From JAVSMW01 sp032027005 (GTDB lineage Bacteria > Bacillota > Thermincolia > Thermincolales > UBA2595): 64,000 nt of DNA. Positions 36,122-45,935 of this stretch are shown one piece after another (within the stretch, counting starts at the first letter, position 1; each line of letters begins with the position of its first letter). Where the stretch lies: NCBI GenBank assembly GCA_032027005.1, contig JAVSMW010000003.1, positions 124,001 to 188,000 of the forward strand. Direction: 5' to 3'. The translations under genes and the position numbers were made by a program. The notes under the pieces were generated by a model that was not told the DNA's origin, ran no database searches, and saw nothing but the letters and a program-made list of their open reading frames with translations.

Positions 36122-37480
36122 TTACATTCTCATAGCCATAGGCAAATAGAACAACAATATATTCACCGCTCCCAGAATTACCAGGAGAACTACGTAGGGG
36201 ACAAACGCTTTCTTTTGCTGGGGCTCCCCGTAGTTACTTTTGGCAATCCTGTATGCTGTATAAATTGAGCCCAGGGTGCCCACAATTATCAGCACATACT
36301 GCATAACCTGGATGGCAGCACTGTCCAATATCGCCGGTGAAGCATCATGAACCTCCATCCCAAACACTCCCATGGCTGTATAAACAACCGTCAGCCCTTC
36401 GGCCAGTAAGTGAAAAAGGTTGTGGGCTATGTGAGCCGTAAGGTCTAGGGGGATGATAGCATAACCGAATTTGGTCAGGGTGGACCAAACACTTTCGCTC
36501 ACCAATTTTCCGGCCACAGCGGATGTGATGGTTAAGGCCAGGATTGGTAAGGCCATGGCAATGGCAAAGGTAATACTAAAGGTTACGAAGTAACTGTCGG
36601 TGCCTGTTAGTGCCTCCAGGAAAGCCAGCACCGGCGGCCAGGTCTGAAGCATGGTAAAGTTCTGCACAAACACGATACCCATAATAATTACTGCCAAAAT
36701 TGCTTCTTCTAATTTGGGCCTGCGCACAAACCAAAGTTCTTTGGTAAAGGGGCGCACCGACAATCTTAAAGAATCATTGGGGCAGTTTTTGACACAATAG
36801 CCGCACAGATTACATTTTGAATTTGTATCCATTGTCCTGGGGAACTCAAACATGGGGCATCCCGGTGCCTTCTCTCCACCTTTAAAGCAGGCCTGGGTAT
36901 TACAGGTGGCACAGATTTCCGGGGTGGCTCTGAGTTCTAAGGCAGCAGCCCGGGAGTAGTTACCGGATAAACCTCCTAAGAAACAAAGATACCTGCACCA
37001 GGTCCGGCGTTCAAAAAACAAAGCAGCTACCACTACCCCGGTAAAGATCAGCATCAGCAAATATCCTGAACCCCGCGGTGATTCGACAACCCCAAATACA
37101 TGATCAGACCAGGTAATCAGCACGAACAAAATATCGATAATCCAAATGCCGTATTTCTTGAGGAAACGGGGTACGGCAAGGTTAGCACCAAATAATTTCT
37201 GGAATACATCACTTACTGTAGCAAAGGGGCAAATAGCACACCAAAAACGTCCCAGCAAGAGAAAAATCAGTGGTATTAAGGGCCACCATAATATCCATGT
37301 AGCGGCACTGCCAAAATTGTCATGAGCTGACGAAGGTCCCCACAAGGTTTGGTAGACTATAAAACTAAAGACTACCAGTGTAATCCACTGCAAAACTCCG
37401 GGAAAAAGCCTGCTTTTAAACAAACCGCCAATTAATGGATTTTTCAAAAGGTTATTTGGTCTCTTATTTAGCTCCAACAT
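36122..37480 (-). CDS. NapH/NosR-like membrane polyferredoxin
   Basis: 452 aa with about nine membrane helices. Cysteine motifs in order: RFWCAICP (~80), RRTWCRYLCFLG (~165), CATCNTQAC and GCPMFEFP (~195-215), and CNLCGYCVKNCPN (~228-240). The first and last match the membrane part of the CRP/AAA fusion at 2.5-5 kb. It should move electrons across the membrane to an extracytoplasmic acceptor. The gene starts 17 nt inside the end of the FixH-like gene, so the two are translationally coupled. The partner enzyme is not in view. Confidence 0.75.
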   Translation of the reverse strand: MLELNKRPNNLLKNPLIGGLFKSRLFPGVLQWITLVVFSFIVYQTLWGPSSAHDNFGSAATWILWWPLIPLIFLLLGRFWCAICPFATVSDVFQKLFGANLAVPRFLKKYGIWIIDILFVLITWSDHVFGVVESPRGSGYLLMLIFTGVVVAALFFERRTWCRYLCFLGGLSGNYSRAAALELRATPEICATCNTQACFKGGEKAPGCPMFEFPRTMDTNSKCNLCGYCVKNCPNDSLRLSVRPFTKELWFVRRPKLEEAILAVIIMGIVFVQNFTMLQTWPPVLAFLEALTGTDSYFVTFSITFAIAMALPILALTITSAVAGKLVSESVWSTLTKFGYAIIPLDLTAHIAHNLFHLLAEGLTVVYTAMGVFGMEVHDASPAILDSAAIQVMQYVLIIVGTLGSIYTAYRIAKSNYGEPQQKKAFVPYVVLLVILGAVNILLFYLPMAMRM

Positions 37481-38141
37481 TTGCTTCCCCTCCTTTTGGC
37501 TGTTGCTTTTCGCCTTTGAGAACCCGAGCCATAATTATACAAATAACAATAATTCCGAAAATGCTCCAGAGGAAAACCAGGTTTGGCCCATTATAAATTA
37601 CTTCAAAAGTAGTGTTTAAAGTTTCTTTATGCCCGTCAGAGTACTCAATATTGATATCGGCTTTAATCTCGCCAACCTCAGTTAATTTGACTTCACCTAT
37701 ATAATGGCCTGCCTCTTCTGCGAACTCTAAAACAACTTCCTGAGGCTCAAACTCCATGGTTCCATGGCCATCCATCTGCGGGTCCATACTGATAGTCACC
37801 GTCACCGTGGCATCAGTTACCGCTTCACTAGCATCGTCTTTTATTTCCAGAATTAACTCACCATGACCTTTGACAGGGGGATCTGGTTCAATAAAGAGTT
37901 CAACAAGAAATTCATCTTCAGGCTCATTTTCCGCAGGCTTTAGGCTGCTCTCCTCCTTTGTTTCCCCATTTGCTTTGTCCTCAGCTCGGCCGCTGTCCTT
38001 TTTGATTAGGGACTGCTTCTGCGGCCCTTCATCTTTGTGGGGATTTCCCCCACCCGTCGCGTGAGCTGTCCCGGCTAAACCGCCTAAAACCAGCACAGTT
38101 ACCAACATTGCCAAAATCGTGAAACGCAACAGCTTTTTCAA
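37464..38141 (-). CDS. FixH/YtkA-like membrane-anchored protein
   Basis: 225 aa. Signal peptide (ILAMLVTVLVLGGLAGTAHA), a charged low-complexity linker (KDEGPQKQSLIKKDSGRAED), then an immunoglobulin-like YtkA/FixH-type domain (~90-185: 'VELFIEPDPPVKGHGELILE', 'VTVTISMDPQMDGHGTM') and a C-terminal helix. The His/Met pattern (GHG, MDGHGTM) would fit metal, perhaps copper, binding. TTG start with GGGGAG upstream. It is coupled to the polyferredoxin gene. Confidence 0.65.
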   Translation of the reverse strand: MKKLLRFTILAMLVTVLVLGGLAGTAHATGGGNPHKDEGPQKQSLIKKDSGRAEDKANGETKEESSLKPAENEPEDEFLVELFIEPDPPVKGHGELILEIKDDASEAVTDATVTVTISMDPQMDGHGTMEFEPQEVVLEFAEEAGHYIGEVKLTEVGEIKADINIEYSDGHKETLNTTFEVIYNGPNLVFLWSIFGIIVICIIMARVLKGEKQQPKGGEANVGAK

Positions 38142-38172
38142 ATTTTCATCTCCCCTTTGTAATTTTTTAAAT

Positions 38173-38203
38173 AAAAAACCGGTCACGTCAAACGCAACCG
38201 GTT
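38173..38203 (-). terminator. Rho-independent terminator after the DUF2294 gene
   Basis: Stem AACCGGT/ACCGGTT (38177-38183 with 38197-38203), followed on the minus strand by a T6 run. Confidence 0.75.
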
Positions 38204-38313
38204 AATTAACAGAGTTCTATTCACTGCTAACCTACTGGATCCTAAATGTTAACTTCAAAGCAACTATGTTCCCTCTCAGCCAACAGTTTTTGATTTTAGC
38301 GCCCAAAAACTGC

Positions 38314-38709
38314 TTATTCTTCAAAGCCTACGGCTTTATCCAATATAAATACTTCCACTCTCTCATCCCGACGAACATCTATATCGGTATGCAGGCTTAA
38401 AACCCTGCAGCCTAAAGTTCTTGTGATCACATCCTCAAATTCATTTCTGACTAACCCCATGATTTCCTGGCGCGCTTCCTTAATCAGCTGGGAGCCTTGT
38501 TCAGATCTGGCCAGAATCTGTTCAGACGGCGTCAAAATACCCTGTTTTCTGACTAACACGCAATCTTTCACTATATTGCATTTAATTACTTCAGGACCTT
38601 TACCCATGTGAAGCTTCATCAGCCGGGATAATTCTTCGCAAATCAGCTTTTCAGCCTTCCCTTTTGTCAAGCGCCCAACCACCCTACTACATAGTTTAGT
38701 ACTACAATT
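38314..38709 (-). CDS. DUF2294 protein
   Basis: 131 aa from ATG 38709. Family landmarks: 'TKGKAEKLICEELSRLMKLHMGKGPE', 'VLVRKQGILTPSEQILARSE', 'GCRVLSLHTDIDVRRDERVEVFILD'. Function unknown in the family, found widely in spore formers. No good ribosome site; the frame continues to 38763 and overlaps the MutS-like gene, so the start is uncertain. Confidence 0.65.
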   Translation of the reverse strand, partial: NCSTKLCSRVVGRLTKGKAEKLICEELSRLMKLHMGKGPEVIKCNIVKDCVLVRKQGILTPSEQILARSEQGSQLIKEARQEIMGLVRNEFEDVITRTLGCRVLSLHTDIDVRRDERVEVFILDKAVGFEE

Positions 38710-38746
38710 CATTATAAGGGGCTTGGCTGTAAAAATCAATGCCTTT

Positions 38747-40540
38747 TTATTCTTCAATGCCAATAATTTTCATCAGGGCCAGAGCGTTGGTATGTTGGGA
38801 AACACCCGGCTTCAGGCGGTAATCGAAACTTATTTGGTTATCCGTGATAGTATCGGTAAAATGATAATTTTTAATTAAAGGATTTTCCTGCTCTAAAACA
38901 CTTATTTCCAGGTCATGAGTTGTCACCAGACCAATGGCCCCAGCCTTGGACAGCTTCCTGACAACAGTTTTCGCCCCAAAAATTCTATCTTTTGAGTTTG
39001 TTCCATTAAAAATCTCGTCAATCATAAAAATAAGGTTTTCACCTGACCCGGCGGCATCGATAATCTGCTTTATTCTTTTAATTTCGGCGTAAAAAGTAGA
39101 CACATTCTGCTCCAGATTATCAAAAACCTGGATGCTGGTATAAATATTCATATAACCACAGCACATCTCTGCCGCACAAACAGGAGCACCACAGTAAGCG
39201 AGCACCAGATTTAGACCCATTGTTCTCAGGAAAGTGCTTTTGCCTGACATATTGGAGCCTGTGATAATTAAGGTTGTGCCAGGTGCAGTAACAGAAACAT
39301 CATTGGAAACCCTGGTCTCTTTGTTAATTAACGGGTGCCCCAAAGATTTCGCAGTAAAAACCGGAGAAGTTTCCGCTACAATCGGGTAAATCCAGTCAGG
39401 GTTGTCATGAGCCATTCCCGCTATACTGGACAAGGCATCAAATTCTCCAATGACAGCCAGCCAGTTTTTCAATAATACTCCGGATTTGTTTTTCCATGCC
39501 GCCACTTTTTGCAAAGTATGCAGGTCCCAAAACACACAAATATTCAGGATAAAATGAACCACCGGGGAATGCTGGAAGGTCATCCTGTCTGCGATTTTCG
39601 CTAAAGCTTGGACTTGCTGTGACGCCTCCTGCCTGCCGACAAAAAGCCGGGCCTGCATTTCCCTGAGGCGGGGAGCCTTAAAAGGTTCCTCTTCGATGCA
39701 TTTTAGCAGCAGGGAAAAACTGCTCAATTCAGCAACAGCCCGTCCAAGTTGGCCAAAAGCCTGATAAACCCTGGATGCGGTATATAATACCACTGCCAGC
39801 TGCCCAAAAAGCGTAATCAGCCAAAGATATGGCGGCACCGCCCGAAAAAAAGCCAGGCCCAGCAGCCCAAAAGTCAACACCGGCAAAAACCAAAGCCCAA
39901 ATTTATATTTGTCGCTGACTGAAAATCCTCTGGCTTCTGCCCAGGCCAGAAGACCTTCAGGTCTTCTGTCGGCAATATCACTAATTAATCCGGAAGCTTC
40001 ATAATGCTGCCGCCAGCCAAGTCTGCCGGCCAGGTCCCGGACCGCTTTTTGACGCATGCCAATTACTGTAAAGTCAGGTTTTGTAGTTAAGTATTTAAAT
40101 AAGGCTTCCCGTCCCAGCAGAGTGGTAGTGGCGTCTATATATTGAAAAAGAGAGCCCTGCCCAAAGATATTTAAATCCACTGAGTACGGATGTTCCGGGC
40201 TAATGAACTGCTTGCCCGTGTTGGTGAAGCCAGTCCATTTGCCGGTTAAGCGAAGCAGGCATTTTTCGTTAATTCGCATCAGGTTTTGATAATATTTAAT
40301 TTTTTCTTTAATCAGGTTATGCTTTATGACCAATAACCCGAAAAGAATTAATAAAAGAACTGCCAGGAAGCTCAGTTCCGGCCGCTTAAGGTGATAGCTG
40401 CTGAATAAGGAGCCAATCAGGGCCGTGGCTGCAGCTATTCGCAGCAGCATAAAAAAGGTGTTTTGCTGCTGCAGGCCGGCCAGTTTTTTTAACGCCTTAT
40501 CTTTCTGCAAGCGATAGATGTCGGAAATTTTTTCAGTCAT
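38747..40540 (-). CDS. Membrane-anchored MutS-like ATPase
   Basis: 597 aa. Two helices near the N-terminus (~30-75) and two more near 215-260 flank a MutS core-like region. The C-terminal ABC-type ATPase of MutS is intact: Walker A TGSNMSGKST (~428), a signature-like SxFYAEIKRIKQI, Walker B FMIDEIFNGT (~505), and VTTHD. It lacks the mismatch-recognition domain, so it is unlikely to be a repair MutS. Relatives are common in Clostridia with no known role. Confidence 0.75.
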   Translation of the reverse strand: MTEKISDIYRLQKDKALKKLAGLQQQNTFFMLLRIAAATALIGSLFSSYHLKRPELSFLAVLLLILFGLLVIKHNLIKEKIKYYQNLMRINEKCLLRLTGKWTGFTNTGKQFISPEHPYSVDLNIFGQGSLFQYIDATTTLLGREALFKYLTTKPDFTVIGMRQKAVRDLAGRLGWRQHYEASGLISDIADRRPEGLLAWAEARGFSVSDKYKFGLWFLPVLTFGLLGLAFFRAVPPYLWLITLFGQLAVVLYTASRVYQAFGQLGRAVAELSSFSLLLKCIEEEPFKAPRLREMQARLFVGRQEASQQVQALAKIADRMTFQHSPVVHFILNICVFWDLHTLQKVAAWKNKSGVLLKNWLAVIGEFDALSSIAGMAHDNPDWIYPIVAETSPVFTAKSLGHPLINKETRVSNDVSVTAPGTTLIITGSNMSGKSTFLRTMGLNLVLAYCGAPVCAAEMCCGYMNIYTSIQVFDNLEQNVSTFYAEIKRIKQIIDAAGSGENLIFMIDEIFNGTNSKDRIFGAKTVVRKLSKAGAIGLVTTHDLEISVLEQENPLIKNYHFTDTITDNQISFDYRLKPGVSQHTNALALMKIIGIEE

Positions 40541-41066
40541 TTTGCCTCCGTTTGATCTGGCTTTACCTGTAATTTATAAATCTGAGAAGATTTTTACTTC
40601 AAAAAGTATAATGCCAATAAACCTTATATTGTATTGGGCCGGAGGTGTCATTGCAATGACAAGAAAGCACAGAAGCGCGGAGAAATGTAGAGCTGTGGAT
40701 GAACGCTGAAAAACACGGATAAAAAGACATGGGTATAGTTTACATAATTCAGAAGTAACCACAGAGTCGCAGCGCTTTATCAGCTCAATAACAGGGGGCT
40801 GTTTATTGTAATCATATCAGCGATTTTTTATTGAAAACTTCATTTTTTATATAGATTAAATGAATTCAATAGAATAATTTAGTAATAACAATGACGATGT
40901 CAATATTTGGACAGAAGCAGCCAACCTATTGTCAGAAGTCTCTCTCTGCGTCTCTGCGGTTGTCTTTTTATATGTTCCGGTCCCCCCTGCCCTATTCGAA
41001 ATACTCGCTCATCAGGAGTTCTCAATTTATAATAATTCATAAATATGTTTGGTAAATTCCCCAAAA
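40541..41066. repeat. Intergenic region with degenerate dispersed repeats
   Basis: About 40660-40730 and 40756-40775 hold fragments of the 'CCACAGAG..GCAGAG' and 'AACACGGATAAAAA' type repeat. Bases 40946-40972 hold the same unit inverted (CTCTGCGTCTCTGCGGTTGT). The same family occurs at 12-50. No gene was seen. Confidence 0.6.
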
Positions 41067-41504
41067 TCATGTAGGTGATTCAAACTCTGATATACAAAAC
41101 AGCCGCTGCACAGGTTGAAAATCGAAATACCAATCCAAGGTCCTCACCTTAAAATCGACCAACTGGCCGTCAGCCCCATCCCGGACATATACTGACTCTC
41201 CATCCTTAATTACACGGTACGCTAAATTAGGTGGAACCTCATTAAGAACAACCAGATCAAACCTATCACAGCCAAGAATCACCGACAGTTCACCCATTAA
41301 CCTGAGTCGTTCCGCCAGATATTTTTCCGGTTCGAAAGTCTTGTCCAACAAAACGGCTAAATCAACATCACTCAATGCAGTCTGTGTTCCACCGGCATAA
41401 GAGCCGAAGAGGTAAAAAGCCGTCATCTCGCCACGGTCTTTATTTTTGTCTATGAATTTTCGAAGACTTGAAATTAATTTTTCCTTTTGAAACATTTTAT
41501 CCAT
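41067..41504 (-). CDS. Orphan MntA-like nucleotidyltransferase
   Basis: 145 aa. The motif GSYAGGTQTALSDVDLAV is intact, and the rest follows the MntA/DUF4269-like layout ('CDRFDLVVLNEVPPNLAYRVI'). AGGGAGC lies 6 nt before ATG. Unlike the pair at 35 kb, no HEPN partner gene is adjacent, so the toxin was lost or is encoded elsewhere. Confidence 0.75.
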   Translation of the reverse strand: MDKMFQKEKLISSLRKFIDKNKDRGEMTAFYLFGSYAGGTQTALSDVDLAVLLDKTFEPEKYLAERLRLMGELSVILGCDRFDLVVLNEVPPNLAYRVIKDGESVYVRDGADGQLVDFKVRTLDWYFDFQPVQRLFCISEFESPT

Positions 41505-41583
41505 GAGTATAGCTCCCTCATCCTGGTTAATTAATTATACCTTATCTTGCTTTTCTTTTCCTGCCGATTCCTGTAGCCGATAA

Positions 41584-41769
41584 AAAAATTCCAAAAATCA
41601 AGTGTCTGAAGAATCAGTGAAACAGCTCGGGGAACTAAACCCCTCACTGGCTGTGCCAAGTCATGGACAACCGATGAGGGGTGAGGAACTAACGCGGCAT
41701 TTAGATTTTTTGATAAATCAATTTGATCAGATTGCTGTCCCGGAGCAGGAGCGTTTTGTTGATAAATAG
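41584..41769 (+). pseudogene. C-terminal remnant of an MBL-fold hydrolase
   Basis: An open frame of 61 codons with no proper start (stop at 41581). It ends with a typical metallo-beta-lactamase-fold C-terminus: 'GELNPSLAVPSHGQPMRG' followed by 'ELTRHLDFLINQFDQIAVPEQ'. The His of 'SHG' is the last metal ligand of the family. The rest of the gene is gone. Confidence 0.6.
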
Positions 41770-41818
41770 GCTGACCCTTGGAAAAAACACGTTAGTCCCG
41801 GGGCTTCTTCCGGAGCCC

Positions 41819-43018
41819 CTAATCAAAAGTTAACGTTTCCCAAACATTCCTCATCACTCCAATTGAAACCGCTGCTACCAGGACAGAGTAGAAACCCATG
41901 GTAAAAACAAAGCTAAAATTTTCCGTCATCAAGCCCCCTAAAAGGGGCCCGGCAGCGAGCCCAAAAGAGTATGCCGTATTTAATACCCCAAAAGCAGTTC
42001 CATACATGGCATTGCCTACCGCACCGCCATCCGCTTCATTCCTGCTGATTGATTCAGCCATCAGTGGCAAGCAAGGTGCGGAAATCATCCCAGATGCTAA
42101 CCCAAATAAAAATATAATCAGCCCGATGAGAACTAAACTTTGAGCATAAGCAAGAAATGGGGCTACTGCTGCAGTTGCAAGCAAACCGGCTGCCATCATC
42201 TTTTTCCTGCCAAATTTATCAGCAAGCCCACCCATGATAGGTTGGCTCAGAGTTACAGAGAGGCTTAATATGCCAAAAACGAACCCGATCCCTAAGCTTG
42301 TTAAGCCAAACCTTTGCTCCAATTGCAAAGGCAGAATTGGTTCGATCACACCAAATCCAAAAGTGGCGGAGGAAATCGTTATTGCTCCCCATAATAAGTT
42401 GCGATTTTTAAGGGTTGCCAGCAGATTTGAAGATTGCATATCTGGTTCATCATTTTTTTCCGGCAAAAACTCTTTATTTTTCTTACCAAGTAAAATTATT
42501 GGGGCCAAGGCGATGATTGCTATAATTGCAAAAGGATATTTATATCCCAAAAACTCAAAGAGTACCCCTCCCAAAGCCGGTCCGACTATCGTTCCAAGTC
42601 CTGCCGCAGATAGAATCAGACCTAATTTTTTCCCTCTGCTGGAGCTGGGAAACATCTCCGCTACCAGAGCCATCCCAGCAGTCCAGGCAGCCGAAGAAGC
42701 AACTCCTTGTAAAAAACGGCTGATAAGTATGAGATATAGCGAATTTGAGACCATGTAGATCAGAGTGGTGACGGCCAAACCAATAGCTCCGGTAATTAAA
42801 ATCTTCTTTCTATCTACCCTGTCACAGAGATGGCCGACAGGAACACTAGACAGCAAGAGTCCTGCCGAATAAGCAACAAATATTGTCCCTACTACTGTTT
42901 CACTGATATCAAAGGTTTCTGCGTAATGAGGTACAGCGGGAACAATAATACCGTAGAGAAGGGTATCGATAAACACCGTCAGGTTTATGATAAAGTACAA
43001 TCGGTTTCTTGAAGTCAA
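41819..43018 (-). CDS. Major facilitator superfamily transporter (multidrug-efflux type)
   Basis: 399 aa with 12 helices. The loop 2-3 motif reads GHLCDRVDRKKIL and the loop 8-9 copy reads GGLADKFGRKKMM; motif C-like 'GLGTIVGPALGGVLFE' lies in helix 5. TTG 43018 is the start because GGAGG lies 6 nt upstream; the frame continues into upp. The substrate is unknown. It follows upp by 37 nt. Confidence 0.82.
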   Translation of the reverse strand: MTSRNRLYFIINLTVFIDTLLYGIIVPAVPHYAETFDISETVVGTIFVAYSAGLLLSSVPVGHLCDRVDRKKILITGAIGLAVTTLIYMVSNSLYLILISRFLQGVASSAAWTAGMALVAEMFPSSSRGKKLGLILSAAGLGTIVGPALGGVLFEFLGYKYPFAIIAIIALAPIILLGKKNKEFLPEKNDEPDMQSSNLLATLKNRNLLWGAITISSATFGFGVIEPILPLQLEQRFGLTSLGIGFVFGILSLSVTLSQPIMGGLADKFGRKKMMAAGLLATAAVAPFLAYAQSLVLIGLIIFLFGLASGMISAPCLPLMAESISRNEADGGAVGNAMYGTAFGVLNTAYSFGLAAGPLLGGLMTENFSFVFTMGFYSVLVAAVSIGVMRNVWETLTFD

Positions 43019-43055
43019 CACAGGCCTCCTAGTTAAGCTGCCGCGAAGGCATGTC

Positions 43056-43691
43056 CTATTTTGTCCCGAAAATTCTGTCGCCTGCATCCCCGAGACCGGG
43101 AACTATGTAACCGTGCTCGTTAAGGCAAGAATCCACCGTGCCGCAGAATATCTCAACATCCGGGTGAGTTGCGGTGATTTTCTTTATGCCCTCCGGGGCC
43201 GCAATGATGCACAGCAGCTTGATGCTTTTTGCCCCGTATTCTTTTATAAGCTGTATTGCCGCCGCCGCGGAGCCGCCCGTCGCAAGCATGGGGTCGAGTA
43301 CGAACACATCGCGCCGGTCTATATCCGGCGGCATCTTGCAGTAGTATTCAACCGGTTGCAGCGTTGTTTCGTCACGGTAAAGCCCGATGTGACCCACCCT
43401 TGCGTTGGGAACAAGTGACTTAACGCCGTCAACCATGCCGAGCCCGGCACGGAGTATCGGTATGATTGCCATTTTTTTGCCACGAATAACTTCGGCCTTT
43501 GCAACGGCAAGAGGTGTTTCGATTTCAACGATCTCAAGCGGCAGATTACGTGTTGCCTCAAAACAAATCAGCATTGAAATTTCGCTGACCAGCTCGTTGA
43601 AAATCTTCGTACCTGTATTTTTATCCCGCAAATAAGAAATTTTGTGCTTGATTAGTGGATGCTGCATAATATGTACATTTGTATTGTCCAT
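43056..43691 (-). CDS. upp: Uracil phosphoribosyltransferase
   Basis: 211 aa, standard length. Makes UMP from uracil and PRPP. The PRPP loop VFVLDPMLATGGSAAAAI and the uracil-binding 'PGLGDAGDRIFGTK' ending are intact, as is 'IPILRAGLGMVDG'. GAGGT lies 8 nt before ATG. The gene is clearly richer in GC than its flanks (GCCGCCGCGGAGCCGCCCGT region at 43.26 kb), which may mark transfer. Confidence 0.93.
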   Translation of the reverse strand: MDNTNVHIMQHPLIKHKISYLRDKNTGTKIFNELVSEISMLICFEATRNLPLEIVEIETPLAVAKAEVIRGKKMAIIPILRAGLGMVDGVKSLVPNARVGHIGLYRDETTLQPVEYYCKMPPDIDRRDVFVLDPMLATGGSAAAAIQLIKEYGAKSIKLLCIIAAPEGIKKITATHPDVEIFCGTVDSCLNEHGYIVPGLGDAGDRIFGTK

Positions 43692-43815
43692 AGGATTTGA
43701 CCTCTTTTTTTGACTTTTTCTTTATTATAACAAATTTGCAGCAAATATTGACAAAAAAGTGGGCGAAATTAGCTTTTGGTATTGTGAACTGCAACGTTAC
43801 TGTTGTTTGTTTCGT

Positions 43816-45935
43816 TCACTTTAAAACCTCAACTAACTTTTCACGTAATCTAGCTTCCTCACCACTTTCGTTAGTCTTGATTCTTAAGATTGGGATACCG
43901 TACTTCTGTAAAATGGTATCCTTCATCTTATCCCGCTCAAGTTGTTTTGGATTGTTAATGTGAAACACATATCCATCTACTTCAACCACCAGCACTGGCT
44001 TTTGTCAAGCTTGTTAAAAATGACAAAATCGGTATGTGTTAAAACATTCATTGCAAATCGACACTCGTGCTCGTCAAGTTTTTCCGGATTTCGAATCAGC
44101 ATTTTTAGAGGTTGATGCATCACACAGTCAAGATTTTGGAAATCCGGCAGGTTCAAAACCTTTTCTATTATTGCATTCATTAAATTTTCCGATTCAAAGG
44201 CAGACACTTTTTTTCTTTTTTTCCTAATTCCCAATAATCGTTCAGAATAGCTGTGGTAAAGCAAATCAAAAACAGAATAAATTTTACTGTTTATAATCTC
44301 AAAATTGTTGTAATCAATATATCTTATCAAATCGCCAATATTTGAATTGTCGTTCTTTTCGTTATCTGCAACAACAACCACCAATTTATCCACCGCACGA
44401 GAAACCGCAACATTGATTAAATTAGGGTTGTCAACAAATTCATTTACTTCGTTAGAAACCGTTGTAAGAATAACAACATCTTTTTCACGGCCTTGGTACT
44501 TATGAACAGTGTCCACTTCGATATTTCGATTTCCTATTGCTTCTTTTAGCTTGTCCGTCTGCAATCGATAAGGAGAAACAATCCCCACCGATTGTTTTTC
44601 ATTCATGATCTGCTCTGGAATCACTTCTCTCAATATCACGTCAATTTGCCGCTGATTGTATCTCCCCCTCGCATGATTCCCCTTCGCAGTTTTATAAGCG
44701 ACTAAAGGTTTTTCACGCCCAACTTCCTCAGTCAGCACAATAAGTTCATTGTTATAAAATTTTTGATTGCAAAAACCGATTATTTTCGGGTGACATCGAT
44801 AATGCTCTTTTAATAAAGTTTTCGGAATGTTATCATACGTTTTTGTGATAGCTGAGAGCATACTGTTCTCGGCGTACTGGTAGGCGGGTTTCAATGCAAA
44901 TCTGTTAAAAATTTGATTAGTCTCTGCCGCTGTATTTGCTGAAACAACATTAGGTAACTGCTTAAGATCACCGACTATGACCGCGTTTTTGGCGCAAGAC
45001 AACGCCAATGCGCCTGTCACTATATCGACCTGTGAGGACTCGTCCATAATAACGTAATCAAACAAATAGTTGGTGCCGGAACAGGTTCTCAAAGAATGGG
45101 TCGTGCTTAAAATGACTGGATATTCTTTAATAAGGGAGCCAAATTCTTTCCATAAGGATTCCTTTACAAATAACTTTCGTTCTTTATTATTTGAAAATCT
45201 TTCAGCAAGTTTTGCCTTAAACAGCTTCATGGAGTCTTCGCTGTATTTTTTAATGGCACTTTCAAACTGATAACTCTCAAGCCGTTTTGTTAACTTTAGA
45301 ATTTCCTGTTTTAATTCCATTTCCAATCGCTCGTAATAGAGCTTTTGAAAAAGAGAAATGATTTTTTCGCTTGAATTTTTATAAAATGAGAAACTTACGA
45401 TGCCGTAACGCAACAAAATTAGCAGTTTGAATAATAGTGTTAAATTGTTATCTTTTTCGGCCATCCTTTGATAATCAAGCCACAATGACATAATGGTATC
45501 CGAGTTATGCAGCCACAATGAATAATATGGTGCTATTCCTACATTGCTTTCATTGTAATACGTGTAGAAGTATTCTTTTTCGACTAACAATTCCGATAGC
45601 TTTTGCTTCAAAACGGCAACAGTATTTTTTATTTCAAGCAGCTCGTTTAATTCGCTGCCACTTGCCTTAAGAGCCTTTTCCATAGCATTATAATCTGTGG
45701 CATCCATCGTCCAAGTGCTCATGTCTGGATAGCTTTTAGTTTGCTCCGCAAAAAATTTAGCTTTATTTTCATTGTTTCCCAAATATGCAGCTACAAAACC
45801 TAGATCATACTTCTGGAGTTTCTCCAAAACATTTGCAGTTGCCGCATTGTAATCTTTGCCGTCGACGAAATCAATTTCGTTATTCTCAGTTCTAAACTTT
45901 CTGAAATTTTCAAGAGAAAGGCTTTTCAAATACAT
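43816..45935 (-). pseudogene. Decayed UPF1-like superfamily 1 helicase
   Basis: The N-terminal ~25 residues (MYLKSLSLENFRKFRTENN) are the start of a RecF/SMC-like ATPase. The sequence then jumps into the middle of a UPF1-type helicase without the Walker A region (expected GPPGTGKS). Later motifs remain: VIMDESSQVD, GDLKQLPNV, EHYRCHP, VDTVHKYQGREKD, VAVSRA. Near 43980 one base is out of frame: the frame stops at SQCWWLK, while the next frame continues with the DUF2726-like ending VLVVEVDGYVFH to a stop at 43816. Deletion plus frameshift make it non-functional. Confidence 0.75.
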
